Positions 43,564 to 52,067 of a stretch of 57,675 nucleotides of DNA are shown here, one piece after another (positions within the stretch are counted from its first letter, which is position 1; every line of letters starts with the position of its first letter). Source of the stretch: Mycolicibacterium canariasense (GTDB taxonomy: Bacteria > Actinomycetota > Actinomycetes > Mycobacteriales > Mycobacteriaceae); the NCBI RefSeq assembly GCF_002101555.1, contig NZ_LQOL01000018.1:1-57675 (forward strand), written 5' to 3'. Made by a program: the position numbers and the translations under genes. A model generated the notes under the pieces. That model saw only the letters and a list, made by a program, of their open reading frames with translations, had not been told where the DNA came from and searched no databases.

Positions 43564-44376
43564 TCACATCCACCAGCGTTCGAGCACCCGGGCCACCCCG
43601 TCGTCGGCATTGGTGGTGGTGACCTCGTCGGCGACGGCCACCGCGTCGGGATGCGCGTTGCCCATGGCGACCCCGTGCCCGGCCCAGCTCAACATCGGGA
43701 TGTCGTTGGGCATGTCACCGAACGTCACCACATCCTCGGCGGCGATCCCCAGCGGCCCGGCCACCTCCGCGATGCCCGAGGCCTTGCTGACGCCCCGTGG
43801 CGTCACCTCGATCAGACCGTTGTTGGTCGAGTAGGTCAGGTCACCCCGGACGCCGACGTACGGTGCCAGCGCCGCGGCCATATCGGCGCTCTGCGCCCCC
43901 GCCTTGCGGATCAGCAGCTTCACCGCGGGAGCGCTGAGCAGGTCCTCGATGGACACCTCGGTGTTGTCCGGGTTGAGCCACGCGTGTTCGTAACCGGGTG
44001 AGCTGACGAACTGCGGGGTCGCGGCATCGTGTGCGCTGCGGCCCACCCGCTCCACCGCCAAACCGGCGCCAGGAATCACCGAGGTGGCGATATCGGCCAG
44101 CGCGGTGAGCACCTCCGCCGACAGGGTGCGCGCCGACACGATCCGGTCGTTGGCGGCGTCGTAGATCACCGCGCCGTTGGCGCACACCGCCATCGGGGCG
44201 AAGCCCAGCTGCTCCACCACCGGCGGCACCCAACGCGGCGGGCGGCCGGTGGCCAGGACGAACTGCGCCCCGGCGTCCACCGCGGCCCGCACCGCGGCGC
44301 GGGTACGGGGGGTGACGTTCTCGCCTTCGTCGAGCAGCGTGCCGTCGACGTCCGTGGCGATCAGAGCGGGCAACAT
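43564..44376 (-). CDS. HAD-superfamily Cof-type phosphatase (Rv3813c family)
   Basis: This 270-residue HAD hydrolase has motif I DVDGTLLD, motif II ATGRP, the lysine in VSKASG and motif IV GDMPNDIPML. This order and the C2 cap between motifs II and III place it with Cof-like sugar-phosphate phosphatases; the substrate is unknown. ATG 44376 has GGAAGG seven bases upstream. It follows the acyltransferase gene by 17 bases and ends ten bases from the convergent amidase gene. Confidence 0.9.
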   Translation of the reverse strand: MLPALIATDVDGTLLDEGENVTPRTRAAVRAAVDAGAQFVLATGRPPRWVPPVVEQLGFAPMAVCANGAVIYDAANDRIVSARTLSAEVLTALADIATSVIPGAGLAVERVGRSAHDAATPQFVSSPGYEHAWLNPDNTEVSIEDLLSAPAVKLLIRKAGAQSADMAAALAPYVGVRGDLTYSTNNGLIEVTPRGVSKASGIAEVAGPLGIAAEDVVTFGDMPNDIPMLSWAGHGVAMGNAHPDAVAVADEVTTTNADDGVARVLERWWM

Positions 44377-44393
44377 TGCGTGCCTTCCAAGAT

Positions 44394-45140
44394 TCAGTGC
44401 CTCCCGAGTTGTCTGCGGCCCCGCTCGGCCAGCTCGGCCTCGTCGAGACGGGCGGCTTCCTCGGGGGTGGGTGCGCCGCCGCCGAGCCGCCGCGGCACCC
44501 AGTACGCCCCCGCGGGATGTGGATAGGCCTCTTGCACGGCATGCAGCAACGACCGCATCGCCCGGCGCAGCTCGGCCATGATCTCGTCGACGCCGCCCTC
44601 GGGGGGCAGCGCTGGACCCAGCGCCACCGTGATGGGAAGGTGGTTGCGGCCCAAGGCCTTCGGATGGTCCTTCGTCCAGACGCGGTGTGCTCCCCAGACG
44701 ATGAGCGGGATGATCGGCACCCGCGCGTCGAGCGCCATCCGCGCCGCCCCGGTCTTGAACTCCTTCAGCTCGAAGCTGCGGCTGATGGTGGCCTCCGGAT
44801 ACACCCCGACCAGCTCGCCGGCCCGCAGGCGCTCGACGGCGATCGGGTAGGACGCACCGCCGGCGCTGCGGTCCACCGGAATGGTGCCGGCATGCTTGAT
44901 CAGAAAGTGCACCCCGCGCACGTCCTGCATCTCGGCCTTGATCATGAACCGCATCCGGCGCCCGCGAGCCGTCGCGGCCAGCGCCGCGGGCAGGAAATCC
45001 ACGTAACTGGTGTGGTTGATCGCGACCACCGCCCCGCCCACACGCGGAAGGTGTTCCAGCCCCTGGAAATCCAGCCGGGTGCCGGTGACACGCATCGCCG
45101 CCTTCCCCGCGATCTCGAGGGAACGAAAAACCGGCTCCAT
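44394..45140 (-). CDS. 1-acylglycerol-3-phosphate acyltransferase-like protein (Rv3814c family)
   Basis: This 248-residue PlsC-family acyltransferase has block I NHTSYVD (HX4D) and block III VYPEATISR. The C-terminal Pro/Gly tail (AYWVPRRLGGGAPTPEE) is shared with its neighbour. It probably acylates lysophospholipid or a related glycolipid at the membrane; the acceptor is not evident. ATG 45140 has CGGAG upstream and begins five bases after the preceding paralogue's stop. Confidence 0.88.
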   Translation of the reverse strand: MEPVFRSLEIAGKAAMRVTGTRLDFQGLEHLPRVGGAVVAINHTSYVDFLPAALAATARGRRMRFMIKAEMQDVRGVHFLIKHAGTIPVDRSAGGASYPIAVERLRAGELVGVYPEATISRSFELKEFKTGAARMALDARVPIIPLIVWGAHRVWTKDHPKALGRNHLPITVALGPALPPEGGVDEIMAELRRAMRSLLHAVQEAYPHPAGAYWVPRRLGGGAPTPEEAARLDEAELAERGRRQLGRH

Positions 45141-45145
45141 ACGCG

Positions 45146-45916
45146 CTACTCCGGCGCCTCACCGGCGCGCTGGGCCCGGCGGGCCGCCTTCTCCGCCGCC
45201 TCTTCGGCGTCCATCCGATCGGCCTCGGCCAGCGTCGGCGCCCCGCCACCCAACCGGTGCGGTACCCAGTACTCGCCCGCCGGGTGCGGCCCGTAGGCAT
45301 CCTGCACCTGCTCCAGCAGATGCTGCATGCGCGAATGCAGCAGCGCCGTCAGCTCGGCGGCCGGCAGCGTCGGGTAGATGGGCTCACCCACCGCCACCGA
45401 GATCGGCACCTTCGGCCGCCACATCTTCTTGGGGTGACCCTTGGTCCAGATGCGCTGGGCGCCCCACACGATGTGCGGGACGATCGGCACGTCGGCCGCG
45501 ATGGCCATCCGGGCCGCCCCGGACTTGAACGCCTTGATCTCGAAGCTGCGGCTGATGGTCGCCTCGGGGTACACCCCCACCAGCTCCCCGGCCTTGAGGG
45601 CCTGGCAGGCCGCGGTGAACGACTCGGCACCACTGTCGCGGTCCACCTCGATATGGCGCAGGCTGCGCATGATCGGGCCGCTGACCTTGCTGTCGAACAC
45701 CTCTTTCTTCGCCATGAACCGGACCTTGCGGCCGCGGTGCTGCAGATATGCGGGCAGCCCGGCGAAGGTGAAATCGAAGTAGCTGGTGTGGTTGATCGCG
45801 ATCACCGCACCCCCGGTGACCGGGAGGTGCTCCACCCCGGTCACGGTGAACTTCAAGCCCTGCAACCGCCACACGAGGCGAGCGGCTTGGATGACAGTCC
45901 CGTATACCGGCTCCAC
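45146..45916 (-). CDS. 1-acylglycerol-3-phosphate acyltransferase-like protein (Rv3815c family)
   Basis: This 256-residue paralogue of the next gene has NHTSYFD (HX4D) and VYPEATISR, and the same tail EYWVPHRLGGGAPTLAE. The two genes are a tandem duplication within one operon; M. tuberculosis has a third copy (Rv3816c), which is missing here. GTG 45916 lies seven bases after TAGGCT (45929-45924, minus), a probable leaderless promoter. Confidence 0.88.
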   Translation of the reverse strand: MEPVYGTVIQAARLVWRLQGLKFTVTGVEHLPVTGGAVIAINHTSYFDFTFAGLPAYLQHRGRKVRFMAKKEVFDSKVSGPIMRSLRHIEVDRDSGAESFTAACQALKAGELVGVYPEATISRSFEIKAFKSGAARMAIAADVPIVPHIVWGAQRIWTKGHPKKMWRPKVPISVAVGEPIYPTLPAAELTALLHSRMQHLLEQVQDAYGPHPAGEYWVPHRLGGGAPTLAEADRMDAEEAAEKAARRAQRAGEAPE

Positions 45917-45923
45917 ATCGCAC

Positions 45924-45929
45924 AGCCTA
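45924..45929 (-). promoter_or_regulatory. -10 element for the acyltransferase operon
   Basis: TAGGCT on the minus strand is followed by seven bases and GTG 45916. There is no ribosome site, so a leaderless start is likely. Confidence 0.45.
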
Positions 45930-46001
45930 GTGCTGCAGCGGCCACCCGGCGGCTCCGGTTACCCTGATACCGCACGGCTGTAACCACACGAAAGGGTATT
46001 T

Positions 46002-47561
46002 GTGCAGGTCACGAGTGTGGGGCACGCAGGCTTCCTGATCGATACGTCGGCAGGCAGCATCTTGTGCGACCCCTGGGTCAACCCCGCGTATTTCGCCTCC
46101 TGGTTCCCCTTCCCGGACAACAGCACGTTGGACTGGGACGCCCTCGGGAACTGCGACTACCTCTACGTCAGCCACCTGCACAAGGACCACTTCGATCCGG
46201 CGACCCTGCGCGACCACGTCAACAAGGACGCCGTCGTGCTACTGCCGGACTACCCGGTGCCCGATCTGCGCCGCGAGTTGGAGGCCCTCGGGTTCCACCG
46301 TTTCGTCGAGACCACCGATTCGGTGAAGCACACCGTCAGCGGCCCCAAGGGCGAGCTGGACATCATGATCATCGCGCTGCGCGCTCCCGCCGACGGCCCG
46401 ATCGGCGATTCAGGCCTGGTGGTCTCCGACCGCGTCACCACCGCGTTCAACATGAACGACGCGCGGCCGATCGATCTGGACATGCTGGCCCGCGAGTTCG
46501 GCCATATCGACGTGCACATGCTGCAGTACTCCGGCGCCATCTGGTACCCGATGGTCTACGACATGCCGGCCCGGGCCAAGGAGGCCTTCGGCATCCAGAA
46601 GCGGCAGCGCCAGATGGACCGCTGCCGCCAGTACATCGCCCAGGTCGGTGCCACCTGGGTGGTGCCGTCGGCCGGGCCGCCGTGTTTCCTGGACCCGGAG
46701 CTGCGCGACCTGAACGACGACCACGGCGATCCGGCCAACATCTTCCCCGACCAGGTGGTGTTCCTGGACCAGCTGCGCACCCACGGTCACGATGGCGGGC
46801 TGCTGATGATCCCCGGCTCGACGGCGGATTTCACCGGCGCACAACTGGTTTCGCTGACCCACCCGGTCGACGACCCGGAGTCCATCTTCACCACCGGCAA
46901 GGCCGCCTACATCGAGGCATACGCGCAGCGGATGGCCCCGGTGCTGGCGGCGGAGAAGGCCGGTTGGGCACCGGCCGACGGAGAATCGCTGCTGGAGCCG
47001 CTGCGAGCCCGCTTCGAACCGATCATGGCGCAGTCCGATCAGATCTGCGACGGGATCGGGTACCCCGTGGAGCTGCGGCTGCCCGGGGCGTCGCGCACCG
47101 AGACCGTCGTGCTGGACTTCCCGAAACGGGCAGTGCGCGAGCCGATCCCGGATGAGAAGTTCCGGTACGGCTTCGAGATCCCGGCGCAGTTGGTGCGGAC
47201 GGTGGTGCGCGACAACGAACCCGACTGGGTGAACACCATCTTCCTGTCCACCCGGTTCCGGGCCTGGCGGGTCGGCGGCTACAACGAATACCTCTACACG
47301 TTCTTCAAATGCCTCACCGACGAACGGATCGCCTACGCGGACGGCTGGTTCGCCGAGGCGCACGACGACAGCGCCTCCACCGTGCTCGACGGATGGGAGA
47401 TCCAGCGCCGCTGCCCGCACCTGAAGGCGGATCTGTCCAAATTCGGTGTGGTGGAAGGCAACACGCTGACCTGCAATCTGCACGGCTGGCAGTGGAATCT
47501 GGAGAACGGCCGCTGCCTGACCGCCAAGGGGCACCAGCTCAGGAGCGCCAGGACGTCATGA
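46002..47561 (+). CDS. MBL-fold hydrolase fused to a Rieske iron-sulfur domain (Rv3818 family)
   Basis: This 519-residue protein has an UlaG-like metallo-beta-lactamase domain (HLHKDHFDP signature near residue 58) and a C-terminal Rieske 2Fe-2S domain with CPH and CNLH ligands separated by 17 residues, plus the HGWQWNLENGRC ending. The combination recalls CMP-Neu5Ac hydroxylase-like and other MBL-Rieske enzymes that perform redox chemistry on a sugar or lipid; the substrate of the mycobacterial protein is unknown. GTG 46002 has AAAGGG five bases upstream. The stop overlaps the next gene (ATGA). Confidence 0.9.
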   Translation: MQVTSVGHAGFLIDTSAGSILCDPWVNPAYFASWFPFPDNSTLDWDALGNCDYLYVSHLHKDHFDPATLRDHVNKDAVVLLPDYPVPDLRRELEALGFHRFVETTDSVKHTVSGPKGELDIMIIALRAPADGPIGDSGLVVSDRVTTAFNMNDARPIDLDMLAREFGHIDVHMLQYSGAIWYPMVYDMPARAKEAFGIQKRQRQMDRCRQYIAQVGATWVVPSAGPPCFLDPELRDLNDDHGDPANIFPDQVVFLDQLRTHGHDGGLLMIPGSTADFTGAQLVSLTHPVDDPESIFTTGKAAYIEAYAQRMAPVLAAEKAGWAPADGESLLEPLRARFEPIMAQSDQICDGIGYPVELRLPGASRTETVVLDFPKRAVREPIPDEKFRYGFEIPAQLVRTVVRDNEPDWVNTIFLSTRFRAWRVGGYNEYLYTFFKCLTDERIAYADGWFAEAHDDSASTVLDGWEIQRRCPHLKADLSKFGVVEGNTLTCNLHGWQWNLENGRCLTAKGHQLRSARTS

Positions 47562-47893
47562 CCACGGCGGTGTCGTACGACGACGGGCTGATCCAACTGG
47601 ATCGCCAGGCCCTGACGCTGCGGCGCTACCACTTCCCGTCCGGGACGTCGAAAATCATCCCGCTGCAGGCGATCCGGGGTTACAAGGCGGAGTCGCTGGG
47701 CCTGGTCTTCGACCGGTTCCGGATCTGGGGGCCGTCGGACGACCCGCGCCGCTGGCTGCCGCTGGACGTGTGGCGGCCGATCAAGTCCACCCTGATCGTG
47801 CTCGACGTGCCCGGCACCCGGCCCAGCCCGGCGTTCACGCCGCTGCGGGTCAAGGAGTTCGTGTCGGTGTTGGACGAGCTGCTGCAGCAGTAG
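47558..47893 (+). CDS. Conserved protein coupled to the MBL-Rieske gene (Rv3819 family)
   Basis: This 111-residue soluble protein has no signal or membrane segment. It reads as an all-beta, PH-like fold (GLIQLDRQALTLRRY, GYKAESLGLVFDRFRIWGP), but I do not assign a family with confidence. The ATG overlaps the preceding stop by four bases, which argues for a partner role with the Rieske protein. It ends six bases from the convergent thiocyanate hydrolase operon. Confidence 0.75.
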   Translation: MTTAVSYDDGLIQLDRQALTLRRYHFPSGTSKIIPLQAIRGYKAESLGLVFDRFRIWGPSDDPRRWLPLDVWRPIKSTLIVLDVPGTRPSPAFTPLRVKEFVSVLDELLQQ

Positions 47894-47899
47894 TGACGG

Positions 47900-48244
47900 T
47901 CAGGCCTCCAGCCGGGCCCGCACCGCTGCCAGCCGCTGCGCCAGCTCGGCCTCCCCGATCACCCCGCGCGCCAGCAGCGAATGGGCCAGTGACATCAGCT
48001 GGTTCTCCGGGTACGGCAGGTCTGCGTACACCGTCGCCGACAGCGCATCCTCCTCGTCCCGGCGCTCCTTGAAGTTCGGGAGGTCGGCCTCGTCGCACTC
48101 GGCGCGGTCGAGCGCGTCGCACAGCCCGTCCAGGCTCGTCTTCCAGGGCGGAACCGGGTTCTCCACACCGTATTTCGCGGCCATCCGCGACCACACCTGA
48201 TTGCGCTCGACGATGGCGGCCAGCGGCTCGGGCGCGGTGCTCAT
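47900..48244 (-). CDS. P15K-like activator of thiocyanate hydrolase
   Basis: This 114-residue protein resembles nitrile hydratase and thiocyanate hydrolase activator proteins, which are beta-subunit N-terminus-like metallochaperones. Visible features are PPWKTSLDGLCDALDRA and the helical ending ENQLMSLAHSLLARGVIGEAEL, corresponding to the YY-W-LA-LL-G-L part of the family. In Thiobacillus a small gene, P15K, next to the subunits is needed for cobalt insertion into the gamma subunit. The ATG overlaps the gamma stop (ATGA). A truncated beta-type subunit is the alternative. Confidence 0.65.
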   Translation of the reverse strand: MSTAPEPLAAIVERNQVWSRMAAKYGVENPVPPWKTSLDGLCDALDRAECDEADLPNFKERRDEEDALSATVYADLPYPENQLMSLAHSLLARGVIGEAELAQRLAAVRARLEA

Positions 48245-48945
48245 GCGCCGTTGGGGTGGATCGCGGGCCGGGTCTCCACGACGACGTTGGTCGTCACGCC
48301 CGCCTTGGGCAGCGCGACGCCGATCAGACAGTCGCGGGTGACGATCTCGGCGAGCTGGTCCTCAGTCCAGCCGTCGGTGCCCTCGGGGCGCAGCGGCATC
48401 ACCATGAAGCGATGCTTCTGGTTCGAATCCTGCACGCGCACTTCGATGTCGTCACCCAGATAGAGGCCGAACTCGGAGAGCACCTGACGGGGCCAGCGCA
48501 CCAGCCGGCGCCGGTAGTTGGGGGTGCGGTACCACTCGGGCGAGTTGCCCAGGATCGGTCTGGGATAGCAGGAACACAGCGCGCACACGATCACGTGGTG
48601 CACGGTCGGGGTGTCCGCCAGGATCTCGAAGGCGGTGAAGTCACTGGGCGTGCCGAACCCGGTCGGTTCCAGCCAGTCGACCCCCACCTCCTTGCTGGCG
48701 GTCATCGGTTCGGCCAGCGCCAGCGCCTTGAAGTCGGGATCCAGCCAGGCGCGCGCCACCAGTCGGGCCGCGGGGGTCGGCCCGATCTGCTCGGCGAATT
48801 CGGTGAACCGGCGGTGCTCCTCGGCGGTGAAGATGCCCTTCTCGATGCACAGCTCGCGCAGGGCGATCTCGAGCACCTCGAAGTCGGTGATCTCGTCGAC
48901 CATCGGCTTCACCGTGCGGTCGTGGTCATGGTCGTGGTCGTGCAT
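48241..48945 (-). CDS. Thiocyanate hydrolase gamma subunit (nitrile hydratase alpha family)
   Basis: This 234-residue catalytic subunit has the metal-claw motif Cys121-Ala-Leu-Cys124-Ser-Cys126, whose two inner-cluster cysteines are normally oxidised around cobalt in this family. Flanking sequence (YPRPILGNSPEWYRTPN, RLVRWPRQVL, PEGTDGWTEDQLAEIV) fits thiocyanate hydrolase gamma better than ordinary nitrile hydratase alpha, and so does the N-terminal HDHDHDHD tract. The reaction would be thiocyanate to carbonyl sulfide and ammonia. The residue after the first Cys is Ala, where Co-type enzymes have Thr. The ATG shares one base with the stop of the fused beta-alpha gene. Confidence 0.85.
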   Translation of the reverse strand: MHDHDHDHDRTVKPMVDEITDFEVLEIALRELCIEKGIFTAEEHRRFTEFAEQIGPTPAARLVARAWLDPDFKALALAEPMTASKEVGVDWLEPTGFGTPSDFTAFEILADTPTVHHVIVCALCSCYPRPILGNSPEWYRTPNYRRRLVRWPRQVLSEFGLYLGDDIEVRVQDSNQKHRFMVMPLRPEGTDGWTEDQLAEIVTRDCLIGVALPKAGVTTNVVVETRPAIHPNGA

Positions 48946-49784
48946 CAGGCGCCTCGCAACCAGTGTTCGGGGATCTCGGTTCGCAGGGTGTCGGTCGGGG
49001 ACCCGGTGTAGTCGTCCCACAGGTCGGCCTGGTTGAACTGCACCACGTAGAACCACTCCGGCTTGGCATCGGAGCGGGCCCAGGTCTCGTCCTCGGCGGC
49101 CGGGCTCTCGTAGGCGACGACGGCGATCTCGCCTTCGGCGCCGCGGCAGTACTCGGGCGTGCGGGTGTAGAACAGCACCGGCAGTTCGTCGCGCACCACC
49201 ACGCGGTCGCCGACCGTGAACTTGGGGTCACCGGCCTGGCCGGCGTACACCTGTGGGTCACCCTTGCCGACGGCGTGGATGTGGTGCTCGTTGCGCGGGA
49301 CCTGCGAGCCGTCCCCCTCGCCCTTGGGCTCGGCCCGCAACTGTTGGCCGGCCAGGCCGTCGGCATAGCGGTCGCGCACCTCGATCATCCGCTCGGTGAG
49401 TTCGGTGAGGCCGATGTGGTGTTTCTCGATCAGCACCCGCGCGACGGACAGCAGCCACCGGCCGTAGTACGGGAAGCCTTGGTAGACGGCGCGTCCCACG
49501 TCGACGTTGCCGATCCGGCGGCGCTCCTCGGACAGCCAGATGCCGCGCCAGGCGAGCACTTCGCACATGACATAGGTCATGTGCTCCCAGTACTCGTAGT
49601 CCTTGTTGACGTAGCGCGTCGGGGCGTCGGGTTCGCCCCCGACGTCGTGCACCGGTTTGGTCAGCGCGACGATCCGCCCGTGGTCCATCAAGTCGGGATA
49701 GGGCGCGTCCGGGATCTCGGGAAAGGCCGATTTCAACCGGCCGACCAGATCCAGTTGTGCAGCGCGTTCGGCGGCCGTACTCAT
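48945..49784 (-). CDS. Fused thiocyanate hydrolase beta-alpha subunit (nitrile hydratase beta family)
   Basis: This is a 279-residue protein. Residues about 1-150 resemble the thiocyanate hydrolase beta subunit (HDVGG, WEHMTYVMCE, LAWRGIW, QGFPYYGRWLLS). Residues about 165-279 resemble the alpha subunit, an SH3-like barrel (KFTVGDRVVVRDELP, FYTRTPEYCRGAEG, ESPAAEDETW, QADLW). In Thiobacillus these are separate genes; nitrile hydratase beta has the same two parts joined. The linker is about residues 150-165. ATG 49784 has GAGGGGGAA eight bases upstream; the frame is open to 49829 without a better start. Confidence 0.82.
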   Translation of the reverse strand: MSTAAERAAQLDLVGRLKSAFPEIPDAPYPDLMDHGRIVALTKPVHDVGGEPDAPTRYVNKDYEYWEHMTYVMCEVLAWRGIWLSEERRRIGNVDVGRAVYQGFPYYGRWLLSVARVLIEKHHIGLTELTERMIEVRDRYADGLAGQQLRAEPKGEGDGSQVPRNEHHIHAVGKGDPQVYAGQAGDPKFTVGDRVVVRDELPVLFYTRTPEYCRGAEGEIAVVAYESPAAEDETWARSDAKPEWFYVVQFNQADLWDDYTGSPTDTLRTEIPEHWLRGA

Positions 49785-49892
49785 CCGCGATTCCCCCTCA
49801 GCCAACGGCAGGGCCATGCTCGCGATCAAGTACAGCGCACATCGCGGCGCCGCGTGGGCAGAACCGCACCGATTGCTCGGCGGACGCTCCGC

Positions 49893-50693
49893 TCAGCGCA
49901 CCTTTTGGCGCAACTCGGAGTACGCGTCGGACGCGGTGTCATACACCCGGACCACCGCCTCGTCGCCCGGCGACAGATAGGTCGACTCGCCCAGCGGGGT
50001 GTAGCGGGTGGCGCCGATCCCGATGAGCACGTGCTCGGGATGCCCGGAGGCCACCATCAGTGCGCCGACGTCCTCCAGCGGTGTGTCCGGGGCGCCCTTT
50101 TGGTTGGCCAGCCGTTCGGTGATCCAGTCCAGCAGCACCTCGCCGTAGTACGAGTAGCCCAGCAGCGGGCTGTCCACCCCGTACTCGTGCTCCTGACCGT
50201 CGGCGGTGTTCAGGTAGCACACCAGCCGCATGGTGGCCGTCGGGCCGTCCGGGGTGAGGTCGTGGGCCTCGAAGAACTGGCGCGCAACACCTTTGGAGGC
50301 GGGGCCCCAGTTCTTCTTGTGGCTGATCTTCGGTGCGCCCGGGCGCCGGATGGAGCAGTCGTTGAACGCGCCGAGCGCGAACGGGAGCAACGACACCACG
50401 GTGTCGCCCTGCCAGCGCACCTCGCAGGCCAGTCCGACCTCGGGCTCGATCTGGAGATTCAGCGGGCTGTCACTGGCAGGCAGGGCGATCTCGTCGTGCG
50501 ACAGCGGGAACTCACCGAGGAAGGTGTCGCTGCCCGGCGCGTACCACGGGAAGATGCCTTTCGGGGCGTTCCCGACGGCTGCCACGTTGGTGAAATCGAC
50601 TGCTTCCCCGGCCTGTTCGAGATGACCGGCGAAGTTGCCCGCCACCCCGAACCCGAACCAGTTCCGCAGCTCCGCATCGTCGAGTTCGATCAC
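49893..50693 (-). CDS. Conserved protein of unknown function (DUF5718-like)
   Basis: This 266-residue soluble protein starts with [20 protein letters not shown] and contains [10 protein letters not shown] and [13 protein letters not shown] associate it with the DUF5718 family, but with limited certainty. No catalytic motif is obvious. GTG 50693 overlaps the serS stop by four bases, so it is cotranscribed with serS; it ends 108 bases before the fused beta-alpha gene. A link to thiocyanate metabolism is not shown. Confidence 0.65.
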   Translation of the reverse strand: MIELDDAELRNWFGFGVAGNFAGHLEQAGEAVDFTNVAAVGNAPKGIFPWYAPGSDTFLGEFPLSHDEIALPASDSPLNLQIEPEVGLACEVRWQGDTVVSLLPFALGAFNDCSIRRPGAPKISHKKNWGPASKGVARQFFEAHDLTPDGPTATMRLVCYLNTADGQEHEYGVDSPLLGYSYYGEVLLDWITERLANQKGAPDTPLEDVGALMVASGHPEHVLIGIGATRYTPLGESTYLSPGDEAVVRVYDTASDAYSELRQKVR

Positions 50694-51943
50694 GCTGTCA
50701 GCACCTCCGTACCGAGATAGGGCACCAGCGCGGCGGGCACCCGGACACTGCCGTCGGGCTGCTGGTGGTTCTCCAGGATCGCGACCAGCCACCGGGTGGT
50801 GGCCAGGGTGCCGTTGAGCGTGGCGGCGATCTGCGGCTTGCCGTCGTCGTCGCGGTAACGGGTGGACAGCCTGCGGGCCTGGAACGTCGAGCAGTTCGAC
50901 GTCGAGGTGAGCTCGCGGTAGGTCCCCTGGGTCGGCACCCAGGCCTCGCAGTCGTACTTGCGCGCGGCCGACGAGCCCAGATCGCCCGCAGCGACGTCGA
51001 TCACCCGGTAGGGCACCTCGATGGCGGCCAGCATCTCCCGCTGCCAGGCCAGCAGCCGCTCGTGCTCGGCCTCGGCGTCCTCGGGCTTGCAGTAGACGAA
51101 CGCCTCGACCTTGTCGAACTGGTGCACGCGGATGATGCCGCGGGTGTCCTTGCCGTAGCTGCCTGCCTCGCGCCGGAAGCAGGACGACCAGCCGGCGTAG
51201 CGCAGCGGCCCGCCGGACAGGTCCAGGATCTCGTCGGCGTGATAGCCGGCCAGCGGCACCTCCGAGGTGCCCACCAGGTACAGATCGTCGTCGTCGAGGT
51301 GGTAGATCTCGTCGGCGTGCGCGCCGAGGAATCCGGTACCGGCCATCACCTCCGGCCGCACCAGCACCGGCGGGATCATCAAGGTGAACCCGTTGGCGGT
51401 GGCCAGCCGCACCGCGAGTTGCAGCAGGCCCAGTTGCAGCAGCGCGCCCTGGCCGGTGAGGAAGTAGAACCGCGAGCCCGACACCTTGGCGCCGCGCTCC
51501 ATGTCGATCAGCCCCAGCGCCTCGCCGAGCTCGAGATGATCCTTGGGCGAGTCGATGACCGGCGGATCACCGACGGTGTCCAGCACGACGAAGTTGTCCT
51601 CGCCGCCGGCGGGCACCCCGTCCACGATCACGTTGGCGACGGCCAGATGCGCGGCGGTGAAGGCACTCTCGGCCGTTGCCTGCGCGGCTTCGGCGGCCTT
51701 GACCTCCTCGGCGAGTTGCTTGGCGCGCTCGAGCAGGGCCGGCCGCTCCTCGGGGGAGGCCTTGCCCACCGACTTGCTGGCCGTCTTCTGTTCGGCACGG
51801 AGATTGTCGGCGGCCGAGATGGCGGCGCGGCGGGCGGTGTCCGCATCCAGCAGCGCATCCACCAAGCCGGGGTCCTCGCCGCGGGCGCGCTGTGAGGCAC
51901 GCACCCGGTCCGGTTCGTCACGCAGCAGCTTGAGGTCGATCAC
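50690..51943 (-). CDS. serS: Seryl-tRNA synthetase
   Basis: This class II aminoacyl-tRNA synthetase is 417 residues. An N-terminal coiled-coil arm covers about residues 30-100 (ADNLRAEQK to [10 protein letters not shown]). The catalytic core has motif 2 [14 protein letters not shown] and motif 3 [15 protein letters not shown]. The GTG start at 51943 has TAGGGT seven bases ahead and no ribosome site, so a leaderless message is likely; longer readings to 52486 lack homology. It corresponds to Rv3834c. Confidence 0.97.
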   Translation of the reverse strand: MIDLKLLRDEPDRVRASQRARGEDPGLVDALLDADTARRAAISAADNLRAEQKTASKSVGKASPEERPALLERAKQLAEEVKAAEAAQATAESAFTAAHLAVANVIVDGVPAGGEDNFVVLDTVGDPPVIDSPKDHLELGEALGLIDMERGAKVSGSRFYFLTGQGALLQLGLLQLAVRLATANGFTLMIPPVLVRPEVMAGTGFLGAHADEIYHLDDDDLYLVGTSEVPLAGYHADEILDLSGGPLRYAGWSSCFRREAGSYGKDTRGIIRVHQFDKVEAFVYCKPEDAEAEHERLLAWQREMLAAIEVPYRVIDVAAGDLGSSAARKYDCEAWVPTQGTYRELTSTSNCSTFQARRLSTRYRDDDGKPQIAATLNGTLATTRWLVAILENHQQPDGSVRVPAALVPYLGTEVLTA

Positions 51944-51950
51944 GGCGGTA

Positions 51951-51956
51951 ACCCTA
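51951..51956 (-). promoter_or_regulatory. -10 element for a leaderless serS transcript
   Basis: TAGGGT on the minus strand, then seven bases, then GTG 51943. The same hexamer and spacing occur at pheA. Confidence 0.55.
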
Positions 51957-52030
51957 CTGTGCCGCCCGAATTGGGCAGCGCCGGTGGGGAGCACCGTGCC
52001 ACAACCACATAACGTTACAACCGCATCACT

Positions 52031-52057
52031 TGTCACAGGCCGTGACACGCCTGTCAC
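52031..52057. promoter_or_regulatory. Operator-like array of three alternating TGTCAC half-sites
   Basis: TGTCAC (52031-52036), GTGACA (52042-52047) and TGTCAC (52052-52057) form two overlapping perfect palindromes with five- and four-base spacers. The array ends at the candidate -10 CACAAT (52055-52060) of the downstream gene. Cooperative binding by a dimeric repressor is likely in principle; the motif differs from the CRP/GlxR pattern TGTGANNNNNNTCACA. Confidence 0.5.
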
Positions 52058-52067
52058 AATGGAGCCG

